This document shows, piece after piece, positions 1 to 5,339 of a stretch of DNA of 5,339 bases; position 1 is the first letter of the stretch; each line of letters begins with the position of its first letter. This stretch comes from Actinomycetes bacterium (GTDB lineage Bacteria > Actinomycetota > Thermoleophilia > Solirubrobacterales > Solirubrobacteraceae): positions 1 through 5,339 of the forward strand of contig JAEXXR010000418.1 of NCBI GenBank assembly GCA_023405705.1, written 5' to 3'. The translations under genes and the position numbers were made by a program. The notes under the pieces are model-generated. The model had not been told where the DNA came from. It searched no databases and worked only from the letters and a program-made list of their open reading frames with translations.

Positions 1-1715
<1,715 letters not shown>

Positions 1716-1724
1716 GCGACGCGC

Positions 1725-1758
1725 CCGCCCCGGCCTCACATCGCGGAGGCCGGGGCGG
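1725..1758. terminator. Strong GC hairpin at the convergent gene junction, likely bidirectional terminator
   Basis: A perfect 12-bp inverted repeat has arms CCGCCCCGGCCT (1725-1736) and AGGCCGGGGCGG (1747-1758) around a 10-base loop. It lies across the 20-base gap between two convergent stop codons and covers the last few codons of the minus-strand gene. There is no T-run on either side, so it is not a classical intrinsic terminator. Hairpins without a U-tract between convergent genes are, however, common candidates for terminators or 3'-end stabilisers in high-GC actinomycetes. The structure is seen; its function is inferred. Confidence 0.6.
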
Positions 1759-2710
1759 CGGCGCCGACGCCCGGCGTGAAGCGCCCGTAGAGCGTCTCGA
1801 AGCCGTCGCGGTCGACGTGCCGCAGCAGCGCGTCGGTCGTCGCCTCGTAGTCGAGCGGCAGCCGCATCGCGGTCTGGACGCCGCGCGTGACGAACGGCAG
1901 GTCGTGCTCGTTGGCGAAGCCCATCGCGCCGTGCAGCTGGTGCGCGATCGCGAGCACGCGCTTGGCCGCCTCCTGCATCTGCAGGCGCAGCCCGAGCGCG
2001 TCCGCCAGCGCGTCAGCCGGCGCCTCGTGCAGCCGCCAGAGCGTGAAGCGCAGCAGCTGCAGCGCGCCGCGGCAGGCGAGCGACGCCTCGACGACCTGGA
2101 AGCGCAGCGCCTGGAAGGAGCTGAGCGCGCGGCCGAACTGCCTCCGCGTCGTCGTGTGCTCGACGGTCAGCGCGACCGCCGTCTCCAGGGCCCCGACGAC
2201 GTAGGCGGCCTGCAGGTCGAGCCACAGCGCGACGTCGGCCGCCGGCGCCGTCTCGCCGCTCTCGCTCACCGCCAGCTCGGCGGCGTAGCCCGACAGCTTC
2301 CCGCCGAGCGGGGCGTGCGATTCGATCCGCGCGCGGCGACCGTCGAGTGCGACGACGGCGGTGAGCCGGTCGGCGTGGTCCGCGACGACCGGCGCCTCCA
2401 GGTCGGCGACGACCGCGAACAGCTCGCCGTCACGGCGGCAGAGCCGTTGCGCGATCGGCCCCGGCAGCGCCACCGAACCCGCGGCGCGACACAGCTCGGC
2501 CGCCGCGAGCGCCTCCTCGACGGTCGCGCGCGGGTCGATCTCGTCGGCGTCGATCGACGCCAGCAGCTCGGCCGCGGCGTCGCGCGGGTCGCGGTCGCTC
2601 GCCGGCCCGGTCTGCGCCTCGCGCGCCAACGCGAAGCCGCCGCGGCGGCGCACCATCTCGGTCGCCGCGCGACCGAACTCCCCGACCTCAGCCGGCAGTT
2701 GCGGATCCAT
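1736..2710 (-). CDS. Short acyl-CoA dehydrogenase, probable non-catalytic subunit of a heteromeric enzyme
   Basis: This 324-aa acyl-CoA dehydrogenase family protein is about 50-70 residues shorter than a normal member. The C-terminal helical domain is recognisable: TTRRQFGRALSSFQALRF (187-204) is the conserved R-x-FG...FQ segment that contacts FAD across a subunit interface, and HGAMGFANEHDLPF (260-273) is the usual late motif. The middle beta domain is reduced: there is no SEPDAGSD flavin motif and no WTS motif. Where a catalytic Glu-Arg is expected, about 10 residues before Gly173, the sequence is Trp-Leu, and there is no YEGT-type Glu. This is the pattern of the inactive partner in actinobacterial alpha2beta2 enzymes such as FadE28-FadE29. 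The gene overlaps the 391-aa dehydrogenase by 23 bases and has its own strong ribosome site, so the two are probably made together and assemble. The ATG at 2710 is supported by that site; the next Met is at residue 19. Confidence 0.85.
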   Translation of the reverse strand: MDPQLPAEVGEFGRAATEMVRRRGGFALAREAQTGPASDRDPRDAAAELLASIDADEIDPRATVEEALAAAELCRAAGSVALPGPIAQRLCRRDGELFAVVADLEAPVVADHADRLTAVVALDGRRARIESHAPLGGKLSGYAAELAVSESGETAPAADVALWLDLQAAYVVGALETAVALTVEHTTTRRQFGRALSSFQALRFQVVEASLACRGALQLLRFTLWRLHEAPADALADALGLRLQMQEAAKRVLAIAHQLHGAMGFANEHDLPFVTRGVQTAMRLPLDYEATTDALLRHVDRDGFETLYGRFTPGVGAAAPASAM

Positions 2711-3863
2711 CGTCTCCTCCGAAGATCGCCCGCGCCATCAGGATCGACATCACCTCGGAGGTGCCGGAGGCGACGGTCGAGGCGAAGGCGTAGCGGTAGT
2801 GGTCCTCGACGGCGCCGTGCAACGGCGCGCCGGGGTGGCCGGTCGGCGCCAGCGCCCCCGCGCCGGCGCCCTCCATCAAGACCTCGGCGACCTCCTGGTC
2901 CAGCCGCGTCGTCGCCAGCCGCGCAGCGGCCGTGTCGGCGTCGTCGACGACGGCGCGCGACTGCTCGTCGATCACCTGATAGGCGAGCAGCCGGGCGACG
3001 CGCGCGTGCACGAGCGCGCGCACGTAGCGGGCGCGCAGCGCCCGCGGCAGCTGCTCCCAGCCGTCGGCCAGCGCCTCCCGGTGGCGGCCCAGCAGGCGGT
3101 CGCAGCGGGCGTAGCGAGCGATCCCGACGCGCTCGTAGGCGAGCATCTCGCGCACGATCCGCCAGCCCTGGTCGACCTCGCCGAGCACGTCTCCCGGCTC
3201 CAGTTCGACGTCGGTCAGGAAGAGCTCGTTGACGTGGTGGGCGCCGAGCAGCGAGTCGATCGGCCGCACCTCGATCCCGGGCCGGTCCATCGGCAGCAGG
3301 AACAGCGTCAGCCCCTGCTGACGGCGGCTCTCACGGCCTGTGCGCGCGAGCAGGATGCAGACCTCGGCCATCTGCGCGTAGGAGGTCCAGATCTTCTGGC
3401 CGTTGGCGCGCCAGCCGGATCCGTCGGGCAGCGCCTGCGTCTTCAGCCCCGCGAGGTCGGAGCCGGCGTCGGGCTCGCTGAAGCCCTGGCACCAGACGAT
3501 CTCGCCCCTCGCGATCCGCGGCAGGTAGCGCTCCTGCTGCTCGGGCGTGCCGAAGCGCATCAGCGCCGGCCCGACCCAGTTGAGCCCCATGTACTGCGGA
3601 CCGCGCGGCTCGTAATGGGCCCACATCTCCTCGCGCACCACCGTCTGCTCCCAGACGTCGCCCCCGCCTCCGCCGTGCTCCTGCGGCCAGGCGAGCGCGA
3701 GCAGCTGCTCGTCGCCCAGGACCCGGCAGAAGCGCTCGGTCAGCGCGAAGTCCTCCGGGTCGTCGGTAAACGGCGAGAGGAAGTCGGCCGGGAGGTGCTC
3801 GGCGATCAGCTCGCGCAGGCGCGACCGGAGGCCCTCTGCTCTGTCCCCAAACGAGAAATCCAT
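2688..3863 (-). CDS. Acyl-CoA dehydrogenase, probable catalytic large subunit
   Basis: This is a full-length 391-aa, FAD-dependent acyl-CoA dehydrogenase that would introduce the alpha-beta double bond in an acyl-CoA and pass electrons to an electron-transfer flavoprotein. In order it shows the N-terminal helical domain, the flavin/substrate signature WCQGFSEPDAGSD (124-136), KIWTSYA (157-163), and the C-terminal helical domain. Glu244 in LAYER (241-245) sits where isovaleryl-CoA dehydrogenase and FadE26-type enzymes carry their catalytic base. The late loop reads SGTSE (366-370), without the medium-chain YEGT glutamate. It then continues VMSILMARAIFG instead of the usual IQRNI...GLPR, an odd divergence at the C-terminus. 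The start MDFSFGD is typical of the family. No Shine-Dalgarno sequence precedes it, but an AT-rich promoter-like island does. It overlaps the 324-aa gene by 23 bases, and the pair probably forms a heteromer. Its substrate cannot be read from sequence. Confidence 0.92.
   Translation of the reverse strand: MDFSFGDRAEGLRSRLRELIAEHLPADFLSPFTDDPEDFALTERFCRVLGDEQLLALAWPQEHGGGGGDVWEQTVVREEMWAHYEPRGPQYMGLNWVGPALMRFGTPEQQERYLPRIARGEIVWCQGFSEPDAGSDLAGLKTQALPDGSGWRANGQKIWTSYAQMAEVCILLARTGRESRRQQGLTLFLLPMDRPGIEVRPIDSLLGAHHVNELFLTDVELEPGDVLGEVDQGWRIVREMLAYERVGIARYARCDRLLGRHREALADGWEQLPRALRARYVRALVHARVARLLAYQVIDEQSRAVVDDADTAAARLATTRLDQEVAEVLMEGAGAGALAPTGHPGAPLHGAVEDHYRYAFASTVASGTSEVMSILMARAIFGGDDGSATAG
2714..2720 (-). 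promoter_or_regulatory. Ribosome binding site of the 324-aa short dehydrogenase
   Basis: On the minus strand GGAGGAG lies within the last codons of the 391-aa gene; its GGAGG core is 5 bases before the ATG at 2710. It supports this start despite the 23-base overlap, and contrasts with the absence of any such site before the 391-aa gene. Confidence 0.75.
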
Positions 3864-3900
3864 TGTGAGTTATATAATCATATGTAGGATTAATGTGCAA
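3864..3900 (-). promoter_or_regulatory. Promoter for the 391/324-aa dehydrogenase operon, likely leaderless
   Basis: This is the only AT-rich patch in the window. Read on the minus strand it has a -35-like TTGCAC (3900-3895), an 18-base spacer and a -10-like TATATA (3876-3871), followed by only 7 bases (ACTCACA) before the ATG at 3863. Transcription would start at or within a base or two of the A of the start codon, and no purine-rich ribosome site is present. Leaderless mRNAs are common in actinomycetes. The boxes are seen; the promoter assignment is inferred. Confidence 0.65.
3875..3892. promoter_or_regulatory. Candidate operator: inverted repeat inside the promoter
   Basis: An inverted repeat TAATC-N8-GATTA is centred between bases 3883 and 3884, in the -10/-35 spacer and touching the -10 box. 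Its position suits a repressor, for example a TetR-family regulator as is common for acyl-CoA catabolic operons. The arms are only 5 bp and AT-rich, so chance is a real alternative. It does not resemble the KstR or KstR2 consensus as I recall them. Confidence 0.3.
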
Positions 3901-3912
3901 GTGCCCCGCCCA

Positions 3913-3966
3913 CCCGCCGGCGGCGGGCCGCCGAGCGGCTGCGGTGGCGCGGAGGCCGGCTCGGCC
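3913..3966 (-). terminator. Two small GC hairpins after the 375-aa dehydrogenase gene
   Basis: Just after the minus-strand stop (TAG, 3971-3969) lie two inverted repeats: GGCCG-GCT-CGGCC (3954-3966, 5-bp stem) and CCCGCC-GGC-GGCGGG (3913-3927, 6-bp stem). Neither has a T-run. They could weaken or stop transcription from the SDR/375-aa unit before the next promoter, but short GC repeats are frequent by chance in this DNA. Confidence 0.3.
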
Positions 3967-3968
3967 GC

Positions 3969-5096
3969 CTAGCGCGGCAGGCCGAGGATCCGTTCGCCGA
4001 CGATGTTGCGCTGGATCTCGGAGGTGCCGCCGTAGAGGGTCGCGCCAAGCGCCTCGATCTCGCCGAGCAGCAGCTCGTGCGAGACGCGCTCGGGCGCCGC
4101 GAGGCCGGCGGCGCGGCGCGCGAGCAGGAAGGCTCGCTGCGCCGTCTCCGTCGAGAACAGCTTCAGCAACGGCGTCTCCCGGTCGGGCCGGCCGGCGAGC
4201 CGGCTGGCGAGGCCGCGCAGCCCCGTCAGCCAGATCGCCTCGGCGTCGCAGCGGACCGCCGCGTACTCCAGCTCCAGCTCCGGCCGCGGACGGGATCGAA
4301 GGGCGTCGCGCGTGAGCGCGTTGGCCTCCTCGATCTCGACGAGGTTCATGATCCAGATCATGTCGCGCTCGTGACCGAGCGACTCCATCGCGACCTTCCA
4401 GCCCTGGTGCTCGGGCCCGAGCAGCGCGCTCTCGGGCACGCGCACGTCGTCGAAGAAGACCTCGCAGAACTCCTCGTCCTGGGCGCCGATCTTCTCGATC
4501 GGGGCGACCGTGATCCCGGGCGTCTCCATCGGCACGACGAACGCCGAGATGCCGCGATGCGGCGGTCCCTCGGAGCTGGTCCGCGCGAACAGCAGGCAGT
4601 GCGACGAGCCGCGCGCGTGGGAGGTCCAGACCTTCTGGCCGTCGATCGCGAAGCCGCCGTCGACCCGTCTGGCGCGCGAGCGCATCGAGGCCAGGTCCGA
4701 GCCGGCGTCGGGCTCCGACATCCCCAGGCACCACCAGACGTCGCCGCGCGAGACCGCGCGCACGTGCGCGCGCTGCTCCTCGCTGCCGAAGGTGTTGAGC
4801 GCGTGCGCGACCACGCCCGGCCCCTGCACGTTCGGCAGCTTCGGCGCGCGCCGCCGCGCGAAGTCGAGCTTGATCCACAGCTCCGCCTCGGGGCCGGCGT
4901 CGTGGCCGCCCTCCCCCGCCGGCCACGACGGCACCAGCCAGCCGGCGTCGTAGGCGTCGCGCTGATAGCGCGAACGCCACTCGATGTCGAGCCGCGGGTC
5001 GTCGGTGCGGTTCGCCGGGTCGGCCAGCCACCCCTCCAGCCACGCGACCGCCTCGTCGCGCAGCGCGCCGCCGGCGCCGCTCAGCTCCAGGTCCAT
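3969..5096 (-). CDS. Acyl-CoA dehydrogenase (375 aa)
   Basis: This is a complete FAD-dependent acyl-CoA dehydrogenase that would catalyse alpha-beta desaturation of an acyl-CoA. Visible landmarks are the N-terminal helical domain, WWCLGMSEPDAGSD (121-134, flavin and substrate binding), KVWTSHA (155-161), FFDDVRVPESALLG (214-227, end of the beta domain), and the C-terminal LYGGTSEIQRNIVGERILGLPR (354-375), a classic family ending. Glu243 in LGHER (240-244) is the likely catalytic base, because the medium-chain YEGT glutamate is replaced by Gly356. This is the arrangement of the isovaleryl/long-chain and FadE26-like branches. The gene begins one base after the SDR stop and uses a ribosome site within the SDR gene, so the two are coupled. 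It is separated from the next dehydrogenase by 105 bases with a promoter-like island. It may act as a homomer or pair with a short subunit encoded elsewhere; the substrate is unknown. Confidence 0.92.
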   Translation of the reverse strand: MDLELSGAGGALRDEAVAWLEGWLADPANRTDDPRLDIEWRSRYQRDAYDAGWLVPSWPAGEGGHDAGPEAELWIKLDFARRRAPKLPNVQGPGVVAHALNTFGSEEQRAHVRAVSRGDVWWCLGMSEPDAGSDLASMRSRARRVDGGFAIDGQKVWTSHARGSSHCLLFARTSSEGPPHRGISAFVVPMETPGITVAPIEKIGAQDEEFCEVFFDDVRVPESALLGPEHQGWKVAMESLGHERDMIWIMNLVEIEEANALTRDALRSRPRPELELEYAAVRCDAEAIWLTGLRGLASRLAGRPDRETPLLKLFSTETAQRAFLLARRAAGLAAPERVSHELLLGEIEALGATLYGGTSEIQRNIVGERILGLPR

Positions 5097-5097
5097 C

Positions 5098-5339
5098 TCA
5101 TCCCTCCCGCATCCGCAGCCAGGCGAGCGAGCGCAGCCGCGCTCCCCCGTCGACCACCAACGACACGCCGTTGACGTAGCTCGCCGCCGGCGACAACAGG
5201 AACAGCGCCGCGGCCGCCGGGTCCTCCGCCCGGCCGAGCCGCCCCAGCGGGTTGTCCGGCCACGCCTCGGCCGCCTCCGCGCCGCCCGCGACGTGGGCCG
5301 CGGTCCGCGGCGTCACGGTCCAGTCGGGCAGCACGGCGT
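5098..5339 (-). CDS. Short-chain dehydrogenase/reductase, C-terminal part (5' partial)
   Basis: Only the last 79 residues lie in the window; the frame is open to its right edge, and the Rossmann nucleotide-binding motif and the Ser-Tyr-Lys active site are outside. What is seen is the SDR C-terminal region: [12 protein letters not shown] corresponds to the conserved VNAVxPGxxxT segment after the active site (the cut codon could encode Asn), with PDW where PG is usual. Then [37 protein letters not shown] follows in sections typical of classical SDRs, ending in the hallmark VDGG. A 23-residue-class tail ([14 protein letters not shown]) follows. In an acyl-CoA cluster an SDR commonly oxidises a 3-hydroxyacyl-CoA or a ring hydroxyl with NAD(P)+, but the substrate is not determinable here. 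Its stop is one base from the ATG of the 375-aa dehydrogenase, so it is the upstream gene of that unit. Confidence 0.88.
   Translation of the reverse strand, partial: AVLPDWTVTPRTAAHVAGGAEAAEAWPDNPLGRLGRAEDPAAAALFLLSPAASYVNGVSLVVDGGARLRSLAWLRMREG
5102..5108 (-). promoter_or_regulatory. Ribosome binding site of the 375-aa dehydrogenase
   Basis: On the minus strand GGGAGGG lies in the last codons of the SDR gene, 5 bases before the ATG at 5096. It fixes that start and couples translation of the two genes across the TGAGATG junction. Confidence 0.7.

Noticed and set aside
2361..3887. 508-codon open frame on the plus strand antisense to the dehydrogenase pair
   Set aside because: No family resemblance, and it ends only when it reaches the AT-rich promoter island. 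That is what a chance open frame in GC-rich DNA would do.
3895..3908. Direct repeat GTGC-AA-GTGC near the -35 box as a KstR-like site
   Set aside because: It is a short direct repeat rather than a palindrome and does not match the steroid regulator consensus sites I know.
3893..4315. Plus-strand 140-codon frame starting in the promoter island
   Set aside because: No ribosome site, low-complexity Arg/Ala product, antisense to the end of the 375-aa dehydrogenase.
3331..5043. 570-codon minus-strand frame overlapping both larger dehydrogenases
   Set aside because: It is the shifted frame of the same genes, Arg/Ala-rich, and crosses the intergenic gap. It shows scrambled dehydrogenase-like peptides only because it is offset by one base.

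Overview
The window is a dense, very GC-rich piece of bacterial chromosome with strong G/C preference at third codon positions, short gaps and overlapping genes. This fits a high-GC actinomycete (Actinomycetota). The style would suit a soil lineage such as Thermoleophilia (Conexibacter-like) or a mycolic-acid/streptomycete-type genome, but the sequence alone does not fix the genus. All recognisable genes belong to acyl-CoA (fatty acid, branched-chain or steroid/isoprenoid) catabolism. I saw no mobile element, CRISPR array, tRNA or rRNA.

Layout. Plus strand, 1-1715: the 3' two thirds of an alpha-methylacyl-CoA racemase (CaiB/BaiF family III), overlapping by 4 bases (ATGA) a complete nitronate-monooxygenase-family flavoprotein. 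Minus strand, read from right to left: the C-terminal end of a short-chain dehydrogenase/reductase (5339-5098), a 375-aa acyl-CoA dehydrogenase one base after it (5096-3969), a 105-base gap containing an AT-rich promoter-like island, then a 391-aa acyl-CoA dehydrogenase (3863-2688) overlapping by 23 bases a short, degenerate 324-aa acyl-CoA dehydrogenase (2710-1736). The two convergent units end 20 bases apart, and a perfect 12-bp GC hairpin sits on that junction.

How they may work together. The racemase sets the 2-methyl stereochemistry that dehydrogenases of methyl-branched acyl-CoAs need. The 391/324-aa pair looks like the large (catalytic) and small (non-catalytic) subunits of an actinobacterial heteromeric acyl-CoA dehydrogenase, of the FadE28-FadE29 / FadE26-FadE27 kind used on steroid side chains. 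The 375-aa enzyme is a second dehydrogenase, the SDR could oxidise a hydroxyl intermediate, and the nitronate-monooxygenase homologue may be a pathway flavoenzyme rather than a nitroalkane oxidase. A route for a methyl-branched, steroid-like or isoprenoid acyl-CoA is therefore plausible. The substrate is inference.

The most notable non-coding signal is the island before the 391-aa gene: its -10-like box lies only 7 bases from the ATG and there is no Shine-Dalgarno sequence, suggesting a leaderless mRNA with its own, possibly repressor-controlled, promoter. No stretch longer than 300 bases lacks a gene.
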